Shown piece after piece: positions 28,334 to 37,546 of a stretch of 64,000 nt of DNA. This stretch comes from Acidimicrobiales bacterium (GTDB lineage Bacteria > Actinomycetota > Acidimicrobiia > Acidimicrobiales > Acidimicrobilacustridaceae). The notes beneath the pieces are model-generated. The model saw only the letters and a list, made by a program, of their open reading frames with translations, did not search any database and had not been told where the DNA came from. Numbering within the stretch: the stretch's first letter is position 1; each line of letters opens with the position of its first letter. Made by a program: the position numbers and the translations under genes. The stretch spans positions 310,001 to 374,000 of the forward strand of contig JAGYKS010000025.1 in NCBI GenBank assembly GCA_018401565.1, given 5' to 3'.

Positions 28334-29948
28334 CCGACGCCTCTGTCGCCGGCCGCACGCCGTTGCGCACCGTGGTGATTGGTGCCTCGGGCTACGTGGG
28401 TGGTCGGCTGGTGGGCGAGCTTCTGGCTGCCGGCCATGAGGTGGTGTGCGTGGCCCGCACCCCGGGCAACCTGTCGGGCCTGCCGTGGTTCGATGCCGTG
28501 GAGGTGGTGCGCGGTGACGTGCTCGACGTGACGTCGCTGCAGGCACCGTTCGCCGGAGCCGATGCGGTGTACCACCTGGTGCACGCCATGGGCGATGCTG
28601 CCGACTTTGCCGACGCCGACCGCCGCGGCGCGGCCAACGTGCGTGATGCCGCTGCGACTGCCGGGGTGGGTCGCATCATCTACCTCGGGGGTCTTGGGCC
28701 CGGCCGAGGGCCTGTCGTCGCATCTGGCCAGTCGACACGAGGTGGGTGAGGTGCTGGCCGCCGGGTCGGTGCCGGTGACCGAACTGCGCGCCGCCATCAT
28801 CATCGGGTCGGGCAGCGCCAGTTTCGAGATGTTGCGCAGTCTTGTTGAGGTGTTGCCGGTGATGGTGGTGCCCAAGTGGGTGCATCGCACCCGGTGCCAG
28901 CCCATCGCCATCCGTGACGTGCTGTTTTATCTGGTGGCGGTGCTCGACGTGCCCGACACCGCCGGCCGGGTGCTCGACATCGGCGGACCCGAGGTGTTCA
29001 CCTACGAGCAGATGATGCAGATCTACGCCAAGGTGGCCGGGTTGCCCCGTCGGGTGATCATCCCGGTGCCGGTGCTGAGCCCCCGGTTGTCGTCGCATTG
29101 GATCAACGTCGTCACCCCACTGCCGATCGGACTGGCCAAGCCGTTGGTGCGCAGCCTCACTACCGATGTGGTTGTGCGCGCCGACCACGACATCAATCGT
29201 TGGGTACCCCACACCACCACCGGGCTGGCCGATGCCATCAGCCGGGCCCTGTTGCGCATTCGCGATCTCAACGTGGTGACGTCGTGGGCTGGCGTGAGCC
29301 GGGCCGTGGCGAGTCGGACTGGAGCGAGTCGGGAAGTGCCTGGTCAGGCAGTGGCTGGTCAGGCAGTGGCCGGTTGGGCTGCCTCGGGACTGATGCCACC
29401 CAATGCGGTGGCCGCCCCGTTGGCCCATCCAGCCGAGCCGGTGTCCACCGATCCGGGATGGTCGGGGGGCACGTTGCTGCGAGACGAGCGACAGGCGGTG
29501 ACGAGTGCCAGTGCCGAGGATCTGTACGCCGTGGTGTCGGGCATTGGTGGCGACCGGGGTTGGTACGGGTTCAACTGGATGTGGCGACTGCGCGGACTCG
29601 GCGACAAGCTCACCGGTGGTGTCGGGATGCGCCGTGGTCGACGCCACCCTGACGACCTGCGGGTGGGAGATCCGCTGGACTTCTGGCGTGTAGAGGTGGC
29701 CGACGCCCCCAACGAGGTGCGCTTGCGGGCCGAGATGATGCTGCCGGGCACCGGTTGGCTGGATTGGCGGATCGAAACGCTGGCTGGGGGTGGCTGCCGC
29801 TTGCACCAGACGGCCCTGTTCGCCCCCCGGGGCCTTGTTGGGCCGGATGTACTGGGGTGTGCTCACCCCGTTTCATTACCTGATCTTCGGGCGGTTGGTC
29901 CGGGCCATGGCTGCTGCAGCCGAACAACGCAGTGTCCGCCCGCTCTGA
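28330..29948 (+). CDS. SDR-type NAD(P)-binding protein with C-terminal DUF2867 domain (two frameshifts)
   Basis: This two-domain protein has about 540 residues. The N-terminal Rossmann domain has VVIGASGYVGGRLVGELL, a domain start typical of atypical SDRs, then AVYHLVHAMG and IIYLGG. The C-terminal DUF2867 part includes GWYGFNWMWRLRG, DPLDFWRVE and LDWRIETL. The frame changes near 28684-28700 beside a run of five G (LGGLGPAEGLSSH is the joined reading) and near 29842-29852 (APRGLLGRMYW to the stop at 29946-29948). A repetitive linker around 29290-29390 (GQAVAGQAVAG) separates the domains. The catalytic role is unknown. Confidence 0.75.
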
Positions 29949-30067
29949 GTTCGGCAGTTCGGCGGTTCGGTGGGACAACAGCAGAAGGCTTGCGGGCACC
30001 GATCCTGAGGGAACGAGCCGTAGGTGCCCCAGTTCAGCGTGGATTCATGATTTGTATTGAATTATCG

Positions 30068-30095
30068 TTGACTTCCTTGATTCGAGGGGTACAGT
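30068..30095 (+). promoter_or_regulatory. Promoter of the toxin-antitoxin pair
   Basis: TTGACT (30068-30073) and TACAGT (30090-30095) are separated by 16 bases in an AT-rich patch unlike the surrounding DNA. The expected transcription start falls at about 30102, next to the ATG at 30103, so the message is probably leaderless. This is one of the best promoter matches in the window. Confidence 0.6.
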
Positions 30096-30102
30096 CCAGC
30101 GC

Positions 30103-30556
30103 ATGACGGCGAGCATCATGCCCAGCTTCCAGTGGTCCGGAGGCTCGCTCGCCGACCTGCCGAGGTCGGCGCGGCGCTGGACGAGTACGGCGAGGTCACC
30201 GTTCAGCGTGGTTCGCAGGCGCTGCGGCTCGGCCCCCAGACCCGCCCGACGTGGCGCAGGTGCAGCGCGACCTCTGCAGGCTGCTTTTTGCGCTGGTGAG
30301 TTCTGACAACCCTGAGCACGTCATCGCCATCCTTGAGATGGCGTGGCCGTGGACCAGGGCACTGCCGGCGAACGATCAACTGGAACTTGCTGCCGAGGTG
30401 GGTCGGGTGGCAGAGATGTCCGAGTCGCTCGGCACCTACCGCCCGTTGCTGGATGTGATCGCCGACTGGCGTCGCACCGCTCGTGCGTGGGCGGACGGTC
30501 TGGTTCCGCTCGAGTCGGTCGAAATCGCAGAAGAACTGCACGCCGAGCGCCCCTGA
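30103..30556 (+). CDS. Putative antitoxin of a type II toxin-antitoxin module (two frameshifts)
   Basis: After two one-base corrections the product is about 151 residues: MTASIMPSFQWSGG...LP, then EVGAALDEYGEVTVQRG, then DVAQVQRDLCRLLFALVSS and a helical C-terminal half. The breaks are near 30160 and 30242; each is cured by one extra base next to a C run. The small N-terminal region LPEVGAALDEYGEVTV looks like a Phd/YefM-type DNA-binding antitoxin segment. The stop lies three bases before the toxin start, the usual antitoxin-first order. Assignment rests on position and the partner; no function is proven. Confidence 0.55.
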
Positions 30557-30559
30557 GCC

Positions 30560-30913
30560 ATGCCATCGAAACGTGGTGCACAGGCGTTGCGTCCTCGCAA
30601 GCCTGGGGAATGGTTGATCCGGCATGCATCGAGGGAGGCGGCCGATGGATGGACCAACCTCTGTGCGCAGCAGCCCGGGAACATCGCCACGCTGTACGAC
30701 CGGTTGGCAACCGATCCCCGCCAGGTCGACAACCGTGACCGGCAGGGTCTGCTCAAGGGTGGCCTCGGGCGGGTGACCGTCAATGGCAAGGTGCTCGAGC
30801 AGTGGCAATACGAGATCGCCGGAGGCGGACGGGTCTGGTACGCGGTCCACGACGACGATCGCGTCGTGTGGATAACCAAGGCCGTCGCCCGCCACCCGAA
30901 CGAGACGAAGTAG
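30560..30913 (+). CDS. Putative RelE/HigB-like toxin
   Basis: This basic protein of 117 residues has a compact alpha-beta layout: EWLIRHASREAADGWTNL, LYDRLATDP, QGLLKGGLG, EQWQYEIAGGGRVWYAVHDDDRVVWITKA. The strand series GRVWYAVHDDDRVVWI with a C-terminal basic His/Lys tail resembles the RelE/ParE superfamily, whose members cut mRNA or inhibit gyrase. It follows the putative antitoxin gene by three bases. I cannot tell RelE-type from ParE-type activity. Confidence 0.6.
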   Translation: MPSKRGAQALRPRKPGEWLIRHASREAADGWTNLCAQQPGNIATLYDRLATDPRQVDNRDRQGLLKGGLGRVTVNGKVLEQWQYEIAGGGRVWYAVHDDDRVVWITKAVARHPNETK

Positions 30914-30961
30914 CCAACCCCGAACCGGCCATGACCACGAGCAGTGTCATCGCCGCCAGCT

Positions 30962-32374
30962 TCAACTCACGCTGACGTCGAGGGCCTCGAGGCCCCGCAG
31001 GGTGAGGGTGGTGCGCCACTGGGGCTCGGCCACGAGTTCGATGCTGTCGAACCGGTCAAGCAGATGATTGAAAAACACCTGACCTTCGATGCGGGCCAGC
31101 GACGCCCCCAGGCAGTAGTGGATGCCACTGGCGAAACTGAGCACCGGGGTGGGGCGGTCGACGATGCGAAACACCTCGGGATCGTCAAAGCGTGCCGGGT
31201 CGCGGTTGGCCGCCCCCAGCAGGGTGAAGATCCAGCTGCCGCGGGGGATGTGACGCCCGGCCACCTCGATGTCGGCCACGGCGCGCCGGGCGTCGAGTTG
31301 CACCGGCGACTGGTAGCGCAGCATCTCCTCCACAGCTGCGGGAGCCAGTGACCGGTCATTGCGCAACCGCTGCATCTCGTCGCGGTTGTGCAGAAGGCAC
31401 CACAGCCCGTTGCCGATGAGGTTGGTGGTGGTCTCGAAGCCGGCTGCGAAAATCAGGATCACCGTGGCCACGATTTCGTAGTCGGTCAATGGCTCGACGG
31501 CACCGTCGGATGACTCGGCGTGTTGCTCGGCCTGCACGGCCAGCAGCGCCGAGATGAGGTCGTCGCCGGGGTTGACCCGCTTGTCGGCAATCAGGGCGTG
31601 GAAGTAGTGGTTCATTTCGGTGCCGGCCACCGCGGCCGCCGCCATCTGTTCGTCGGTGATGCCGGGTTCAAGTGACGTCGCCGCCGCCCGCACCAGCGAG
31701 CGGAACTGGTCCCGGTCTGGTTCGGGCACCCCAACCAGCTCCCCGATCACCCGCACCGGCAACGGGAAGGCCACCAGGTCCAGCAGGTCGCCGGTGCCGG
31801 CACCGGCGAGGTCGTTGAGCACGGCGTCGGTCATGGCGGCGATGGCCGGTCGGAGCTGTTCGACCCGACGGGGGGTGAATCCCCGGCTCACCAGTCCCCG
31901 CAGCCGGGTGTGGTCGGGCGGGTTGAGCCTCAGCAGGGACTTGGCCACGTTGGGGTCGGCATCGCGCCCGTCTCGTCGGCCGAACAGGCTGGTCCCCTCA
32001 CCTTCGGCGCCGGGTTCGGGATCCTCGGGCAGCACGGTGGGGGGCTGGGCAGTGTCGGGATGGCGCAGCACGGTGTGGCAGTCGTCGTAGCGGGTGGCGA
32101 ACCACAGCGGCCCGAATCCGGCTGCGTGCACCGGGTCGTTGTCGCGCAGTTGCCGGTAGTGGTCAAACGGGTTGGAGCGTACCGACGGATCCAGCAGCAG
32201 CTCGGCAGCCAGCTGGTCGAGCGTGGCGTCATCGAGACGGTCTGATGTTCCTGTGCCCGATGTTCCTGTGCCCGATGGTGGCGTGTGCGCTGCCGGTGCA
32301 CCTGTCTCCGGCCCAGTGTTCGGTTCCACGGTTTTCCCCAATGCTGTGACGTTCACGGCGAACGACGTTGCCAT
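30962..32374 (-). CDS. Cytochrome P450
   Basis: This bacterial class I P450 has about 470 residues. The I-helix oxygen-binding segment is FAAGFETTTN, the K-helix ExxR is EEMLRYQSP, and the heme-binding loop is SFASGIHYCLGASLAR with the cysteine ligand. RDPARFDDPEVFRI is the usual meander region. ATG at 32374 is preferred; a GTG at 32413 would add 13 residues. The N-terminal linker contains a GTGTS repeat encoded by two perfect 15-bp copies (32244-32273). There is no ferredoxin or reductase gene beside it, so redox partners must come from elsewhere. The substrate is unknown. Confidence 0.93.
   Translation of the reverse strand: MATSFAVNVTALGKTVEPNTGPETGAPAAHTPPSGTGTSGTGTSDRLDDATLDQLAAELLLDPSVRSNPFDHYRQLRDNDPVHAAGFGPLWFATRYDDCHTVLRHPDTAQPPTVLPEDPEPGAEGEGTSLFGRRDGRDADPNVAKSLLRLNPPDHTRLRGLVSRGFTPRRVEQLRPAIAAMTDAVLNDLAGAGTGDLLDLVAFPLPVRVIGELVGVPEPDRDQFRSLVRAAATSLEPGITDEQMAAAAVAGTEMNHYFHALIADKRVNPGDDLISALLAVQAEQHAESSDGAVEPLTDYEIVATVILIFAAGFETTTNLIGNGLWCLLHNRDEMQRLRNDRSLAPAAVEEMLRYQSPVQLDARRAVADIEVAGRHIPRGSWIFTLLGAANRDPARFDDPEVFRIVDRPTPVLSFASGIHYCLGASLARIEGQVFFNHLLDRFDSIELVAEPQWRTTLTLRGLEALDVSVS
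32244..32273. repeat. Perfect tandem repeat, 15 bp x 2, inside the P450 gene
   Basis: GATGTTCCTGTGCCC occurs twice in direct succession (32244-32258, 32259-32273). On the minus strand it encodes the GTGTS-GTGTS segment of the P450 N-terminal linker. Confidence 0.92.
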
Positions 32375-32484
32375 GATCGCGCCATTGGCGGCGACGCGCA
32401 CCTTGGGAGGCACCGATGCCGGGTCTGGATAGGTTGGGAAGCAGCCGTGCGGCCCGGGTCTGCGCCTGGGCCGGTCAGGGCCGT

Positions 32485-32514
32485 CGACCAGTCAGGGCCC
32501 GACCAGTCAGGGCC
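32485..32514. repeat. Perfect tandem repeat, 15 bp x 2, in a divergent gap
   Basis: CGACCAGTCAGGGCC occurs at 32485-32499 and 32500-32514, between the P450 start and the site-2 protease start, with partial further copies on both sides. Confidence 0.9.
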
Positions 32515-32549
32515 GTCGATCGGTGTGTCATCGAGCGATGGAGGTAGTC

Positions 32550-33708
32550 ATGAGCGAGACATTCCGACTTGGACACATCTTCGGGGTGCGCGTCGGGGTG
32601 AACTGGAGCGTGGTGGTGATCTTCGCCCTGATCACCGTTGGTCTGGCTGCCGGACGCTTCCCTTTGCTCTATCCCGATCTTGCCGCCGGCGCCTACGTGG
32701 CTGCTGGCCTGGTGGCCGGTGTGGTGTTCTTCGCCTCGTTGCTGGCCCATGAGATGGCCCACGCCGTGGTGGCCAAGCGCAACGGTGTTCCGGTGGAGGC
32801 CATCACGCTGTGGCTGTTCGGTGGCGTGGCGAAGCTCGAGGGTGAGCCAACCACCCCAGGTGCCGACTTTCGGGTGGCGGCGGTTGGTCCGGCGGTGAGT
32901 CTGGTGTTGGCGTTGGTCTTCGCACTGCTCGGCCTGCTGCTCGACGCCGTTGGTGCACCCGAACTGATCGTCGGTGTGGCCCTGTGGCTGGGATTGATCA
33001 ACGCGGTGCTGGCGGTGTTCAACCTCGTGCCTGCGGCTCCGCTCGATGGCGGACGGATCCTGCGGTCGCTTGTGTGGTGGCGCACCGGCGATCGGACCCG
33101 AGCGGCCATCACCGCAGCCCACGCCGGCAGGGTGTTCGGCTGGTTCCTCATCGCTGTGGGGGTGGGAATCGCCGTGTTGGGCGCGGGCATTGGAGGCTTG
33201 TGGCTGGCGTTCATCGGGTGGTTCATCACCATGGCAGCTCGTGGCGAGGAGGACTACGCCCGCATGTCGGGCACGCTCGCCGGGGTGACGGTGGGTGAGG
33301 TCATGTCGCCTGATCCGGTGACGGTGCCTTCTGGCACCACGGTCGATCACTTCATCGATGAGTACGTGTTCGCCCACAATTTCTCCACCTTCCCGGTGGT
33401 CGGGGAGTCAGGGAACCCGGTGGGTGTGATTGCGTTGCGGGACGTCAAGGCCATGCCGCCGGCACAGCGTGCGCAGACCACAGGTGGAGGACCTGGCCGT
33501 TCCACTGCCGTGGGTGACGGTGGTGACCACCGAGCAGTTGGCCGTTGAGGTGCTGCCCCGCATGGCGGCCACCACCAGCGGCCGGGCGCTGGTGATCGCC
33601 GGAAACAAGGTGGTGGGTGTGGTGTCGCCGGTTGACGTGATGCGCAGACTCGAAGTGGCCGAGTTGCGTGGCGGCAACCATTTCCCGGATCCGACAGCCA
33701 GACGCTAG
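32550..33708 (+). CDS. Site-2 protease (M50 family, Rip3-like) with two CBS domains (one frameshift)
   Basis: This intramembrane metalloprotease has about 386 residues. The zinc motif is HEMAH (LLAHEMAHAVVAKRNG) and the second metal-binding motif NLVPAAPLDGGRILRSLVW has the LDG. Six or so membrane segments are followed by CBS domain 1 (VTVGEVMSPDPVTVPSGTTV) and CBS domain 2 (EQLAVEVLPRMAAT...VVGVVSPVDVMRRL). The frame breaks near 33475-33485 inside the linker between the CBS domains. ATG at 32550 has GGAGG five bases upstream. Such proteins cleave membrane-bound regulators such as anti-sigma factors, and CBS pairs sense adenyl nucleotides; the substrate is unknown. Confidence 0.88.
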
Positions 33709-33739
33709 GCGGGCCCGGGTTGGCTTCTAGGGTGGCGTC

Positions 33740-34126
33740 ATGACCGATCGCATCTCCGTCACCTCCGGGTCCCCATTTGAGCCTGTACTCGGGTACTGCC
33801 GAGCAGTTCGTACCGGTTCACACGTCGCCGTTTCAGGCACCGCTCCGGCATGGCCCGACGGCACGATTGACCCCGACCCGGGTACCCAGGCCTCTCGGTG
33901 CCTGGAGATCATTGCCGGTGCGCTCGCCGAGGCTGGCGCAACACCCGCCGATGTGGTGCGGACGCGGATCTATCTGGTCGACGCTGCCGACTTTGATGCC
34001 GTCGCCGCTGCGCACGGGGCTGTCTTTGGTGAGATCCGACCGGCGAATACGACGGTGGTGGTGGCTGCACTGTTGAACCCGGCCTGGAAGGTCGAGATCG
34101 AGGTCGACGCCGTCATCACCGGTTGA
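33740..34126 (+). CDS. RidA-family protein (YjgF/YER057c/UK114)
   Basis: This 128-residue RidA-like protein has the opening SGSPFEPVLGYCRAVRTGSHVAVSGTA, then ALAEAGATPADVVRTRIYLVD, with the catalytic Arg of RidA at about residue 100 in GEIRPANTTVVV. Members deaminate reactive enamines and imines formed by PLP enzymes. It follows the site-2 protease gene by 31 bp on the same strand. Confidence 0.87.
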   Translation: MTDRISVTSGSPFEPVLGYCRAVRTGSHVAVSGTAPAWPDGTIDPDPGTQASRCLEIIAGALAEAGATPADVVRTRIYLVDAADFDAVAAAHGAVFGEIRPANTTVVVAALLNPAWKVEIEVDAVITG

Positions 34127-34196
34127 CGTATCGGCGCCGGTGCTTGCGAACAGCGCCCCGTTGAGTCACTCAGCGGCGGCACCCCCCAATCGTGTG

Positions 34197-34262
34197 TGGC
34201 ACCCTCGGCTCGGCTCGAACCGGCGACCCACCTCCATGGAGGCGGTCAGCACCCGCACCCAG
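34197..34262 (-). pseudogene. Degenerate tRNA-like fragment
   Basis: Read on the minus strand, this stretch ends ...GGTTCGAGCC...GAGGGTGCCA, with a TTCGAGC T-loop and a CCA end. It lines up with the intact tRNA-Arg at 36561-36636: both contain TGGC(A/G)CCCTCGG, TCGAAC and AGGCGGT on the plus strand in the same order. The T stem pairs at only three of five positions and no acceptor or D arm can be drawn, so it is not a working tRNA. It may be a relic of recombination at the tRNA-Arg gene. Part of the likeness is generic to all tRNAs. Confidence 0.4.
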
Positions 34263-34335
34263 AACCTTGTAGAAGCAGGCTATTATGGGGTGAGTCTAAA
34301 TTGCGTTATCGAAATGGTGCCGGTAGGCACGTTGA

Positions 34336-34449
34336 ACGGTGCCCGCTCGGCGAGGTTTGCGAGGTGGTTGGGGTGACCTACGGCACATTGGACAAGTGGC
34401 GTTGCAAGGCTGTGGCGCCCAAGACGCTGAAACTGCCCAACGGTTCGCC
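34336..34449 (+). pseudogene. Helix-turn-helix (excisionase/MerR-like HTH_17) remnant
   Basis: A 38-residue segment CPLGEVCEVVGVTYG...KWR followed by PKTLKLPNG has the exact layout of HTH_17 domains of excisionases and small phage regulators: helix, turn, recognition helix with KWR, then a strand with LPNG. It has no start of its own and its C-terminus runs directly into the signal peptide of the next protein. It lies just after the degenerate tRNA-like fragment in an AT-richer patch, so a mobile-element relic is the preferred reading. A true fusion with the secreted protein is unlikely. Confidence 0.45.
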
Positions 34450-36354
34450 AGCACACGGTGCACCCAGAGACGCCCGGTGGCCCGCCTGGACCGCCGTGGC
34501 AGCCGTCGCAACGGCCCTCACCCTTGGGGTTCTGGCAGCATTGGTACCTGCGGCCAGCGCTGAGATCATGCCCGGCGGCGGCCGGGACAAGAACTTTACC
34601 GTCGCTGCGCCTGGCCCCAACAACGAAGTGTGGGACGTGGCCGTGGTGCCCACCGGCCTGCCCGATGCCGGCAAGGTCTACGTCGTCGGAACGTTCACCC
34701 AATGGGGTGACGAGTCACGGCGGAGGGTGGCACGACTCCAACGCCAACGGCAGCCTTGACGCCACCTTCAACCCGGGCACTGGTGCCGATCAAGGGGTGT
34801 ATACGGTGGCCGTCATTCCGCCGGGCACCGCTGACGCCGGCAAGGTGCTGATCGGTGGTGCATTCAACCAGTACAACGGGAATTCCCGCCAAAAACTCAC
34901 ACGACTCAACGCTGACGGCAGTCTTGACGCCACCTTCGCGTCCAACACTGGTGCTGACGCCACCGTGTGGGACATCGAACTTGTCCCCAACGACTTTGGT
35001 GCATTGCAGGGCAAGTTCTACGTGGGTGGGTCGTTCATGCGCTTTGGTCTGGTGCCGGGCGGGAATCAGGCGCTGGCCGGTGGTGTCGCCCGGCTGAACG
35101 CCAACGGCTCGCTCGACACGACCTTCGACTCCAGCAACGGCACCAACCAGCGAGTGAACGCTCTGGCCTTCGTGAGAACCGGTAACGCAGCCGGTGGCGT
35201 CGTGGCTATCGGGTCCTTCACCAAGTACGGAGAGGCAAACGCTGGCCGGGTTGTTCGCCTTGACGCTGCCGGTAACCGAGATGCCACTTTCCCCACCGGC
35301 GCCGGAGCCCAGGGCGGTGATGTGTTCGCTGTGAAAGTACTTGCCGACAACTCGGTGTACATCGGTGGAGTGTTCACCACCTATCTGGGTTTGGCTGCCC
35401 AAAGAGTGGCCCGACTCACACCCACCGGCGGATTTGACCGTCTCGCATTCCCCACCGCTTCGGCGGCAAATGGAGCCGGTCTACGACATTGACGTAGTAC
35501 CACAAGGCCAGCGAGGCGCTGGCAGTGTGTATCTGGTCGGTTCGTTCACGACATATCAGGGCGTCAGTGCCTCTGGTGTCGTGCGTGTCTCAGCCAATAA
35601 CGTCCTCGACGCAAGGTTCGCCGCCCTATGCCGGTGCCAGTAGAACGGTACAGGCCGCAGCGCTGGTGCCCCCTCCCTTAGCCGGGAGCGGAAGTCTCTA
35701 TATCGCAGGCACGTTTACCTCTTATGGTGACGCACCCGGCAACACCACTTCAAGTGTCGCCCGAATCATCCCCCGACCCACGACCCGACGGCCAGCAGAT
35801 GTCTGCGGCATCCCAATCACGCCATTTCCTGACGTCCCACCGGGTTCGTACTTCGCCACGGGCGCCTCGTGTCTACTCGCCGAGGGTGTGACCACCAACA
35901 ACCCCTACAACCCTGCTGGGGTGGTAACACGGGGCCAAATGGCCGCATTCCTGTGGCGGTTCGCAGGCAGCCCCCCGGTTCTGGCGTCATGCGGCTTCAC
36001 CGATGAGGCTGCCATTGCGGAGTGGGCCCGTCCGGGCGCCTGCTGGCTCAAAGCCAACGGCATCACCACCAACAACCCGTACCGGCCTGCCGCCCCGGTG
36101 ACCCGCGAAGAGATGGCTACCTTCTTGTGGCGGCTGGCAGAAAAACCTACGACAGAAACGGAGTGTGTGGCTTCACCGACGAAGCATCCATCTCCCTATT
36201 TGCCCGTCCGGGTGCCTGCTGGCTCAAGGCCACCGGCATCACCACCAACAACACGTTCCAGCCTGCCTCGTCAGTGAACCGGGCCCAGATGGCGGCCTTT
36301 TTGTACCGAGCCGGGGCCACAGCGGGCTACTGGCAGATCGTGATGTTGACGTAG
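34374..36354 (+). CDS. Secreted delta-60 repeat protein with C-terminal SLH-like repeats (about four frameshifts)
   Basis: This exported protein has about 660 residues. A signal peptide-like segment AVAAVATALTLGVLAALVPAASA precedes about six delta-60-type repeats of the form GSLDATFNPGTGAD...VLIGGAFNQYNG, likely a beta-propeller. Three SLH-like repeats follow with the pattern C-GFTDEA...ARPGACWLKANGITTNNPY. Frames break near 34738, 35470, 35625 and 36160, each joining smoothly (for example RVARL to NANGSLDATF). The start is unclear; GTG at 34374 is the last before the signal peptide but lies in the HTH-like remnant. The SLH-like end suggests attachment to the cell surface. Confidence 0.7.
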
Positions 36355-36560
36355 TTTCTATTGGAGAGGTCCAAAAGATAACAGGCGGCCCTCCCACGGA
36401 CTGGGTGTCCGGCTAGGTTGGCCCTACTCGTCAACATCATGGCTCCAGCAACACCGCAGGACGCCGGTGGCTTCGAAAGCGTCGCCAACTCCGCATCGCA
36501 CGAGTGCCAGCCGGTTCGGTTTTGCTGTCGATGACGTGGGTGATGCTGAGGCTGTACTCG

Positions 36561-36636
36561 TGGCGCCCTCGGGCAGATTCGAACTGCCGACCTACCGCTT
36601 AGGAGGCGGTTGCTCTATCCCCTGAGCTACGAGGGC
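36561..36636 (-). tRNA. tRNA-Arg (anticodon CCT), CCA encoded
   Basis: On the minus strand it reads acceptor GCCCTCG, D arm GCTC...GAGC, anticodon arm ACCGC-CTCCTAA-GCGGT with anticodon CCT, variable loop AGGTC, T arm GGCAG-TTCGAAT-CTGCC, acceptor CGAGGGC, discriminator G and CCA. All stems pair perfectly in 76 bases. It reads the AGG arginine codon. Confidence 0.96.
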
Positions 36637-36837
36637 GGGACCGGGGTCAATTTCCGGGTATGAGCCCGGGCACGTGATGGTAGCGGCGGGTGCTGCCGGG
36701 CCGAAGCGGACGCCACATGGTCGGCGGCGCTGGGTGGTGTGGACGTCGTGTGTAAGCGACCCGTGTGAGTGGTCCGTGTCGGGGCTGCACGGAGAGGGTG
36801 CGGGAATGGACCTGACCGGCGACGGGTTTGGACCAAC

Positions 36838-37155
36838 GTGAACAAAACCCCATCTCCCGAAGTCGTCGTGTACTGGCGACCGGGTTGTCCGTTTTGTTCG
36901 TCGTTGCGGGGCCAGCTGCGCCGTGCCGGGGTGCCGACCCGGGAGATCGACATCTGGGCCGACCCTGCCGCCGCTGCTGAGGTGCGACGGCATGCTGGAG
37001 GCAACGAGACCGTGCCCACCGTGGTGGTGGGTGACGATGCCGTGGTCAACCCGTCGGCCAAGGTGGTGGTGGCGCTGGCGACACGGGCAGGAATCGAGCT
37101 GGTTGAGCCCACCACCTGGTGGTCCCAGCGGCGCGCCAAGCGGCGTCACGAGTGA
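36838..37155 (+). CDS. Glutaredoxin-like protein (mycoredoxin type)
   Basis: This 105-residue thioredoxin-fold protein has the active site GCPFCSSL (CPFC), the cis-Pro loop ETVPTVVVGDD, and the final helix motif NPSAKVVVAL. The size and CPFC motif resemble actinobacterial mycoredoxin-type glutaredoxins, which reduce mixed disulfides with mycothiol; the true thiol partner is inferred. GTG at 36838 is the start; the frame is open further upstream without conserved sequence. It ends one base before the stop of the convergent truncated ABC gene. Confidence 0.85.
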   Translation: MNKTPSPEVVVYWRPGCPFCSSLRGQLRRAGVPTREIDIWADPAAAAEVRRHAGGNETVPTVVVGDDAVVNPSAKVVVALATRAGIELVEPTTWWSQRRAKRRHE

Positions 37156-37437
37156 TCAGGGCGGCAGGTACTCAAACTTGGTGTCGCCAGGCACGTAGGC
37201 CATCCGACGGTGAAGCTCCACGGCATCGGTCCAGGGGTTGCTCCCGAACACCTCCACGGTGCCGCTGTCGGGGCGGAGCAGACCCAACATGATGCGCATG
37301 GTGACGGTCTTGCCCGACCCGTTGGGCCCGAGGAACCCGTGGATCTCGCCGGCCGACACGTCAAGGCTCAGACCGTCAAGTGCCCGGGTGGCACCGAACG
37401 TCTTGACCAGGTCTCGGGCCATCAGCACGGTGGTCAT
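37156..37437 (-). pseudogene. Truncated ABC transporter ATPase
   Basis: The 93-residue product has the start of an ABC-2-type ATPase: [20 protein letters not shown], Walker [11 protein letters not shown], and the strand leading to the Q-loop ([17 protein letters not shown]). It then stops, before the signature and Walker B motifs, directly against the glutaredoxin gene. No other frame continues it. About two thirds of the gene is missing, pointing to a deletion or rearrangement with the breakpoint at about 37150, or a misassembly there. No permease gene is beside it. Confidence 0.8.
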
Positions 37438-37546
37438 GGCCACGACCGTATCTGCGTATCGGAAGCCGGCACAGGGCCCTGCGGCCCTACCGGTGACCAC
37501 GATGCAGAAAGCCTAAGGTGATTCCACATCTTCTTGAAGGGGCATC

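Noticed and set aside
34197-34262. A second functional tRNA gene
   Set aside because: The T stem has two mismatches, and no acceptor, D or anticodon arms can be formed, so it is listed only as a degenerate fragment.
36355-36560. Gene or riboswitch between the delta-60 gene and tRNA-Arg
   Set aside because: About 200 bp with no supported open frame, no strong stem and no recognisable RNA motif.
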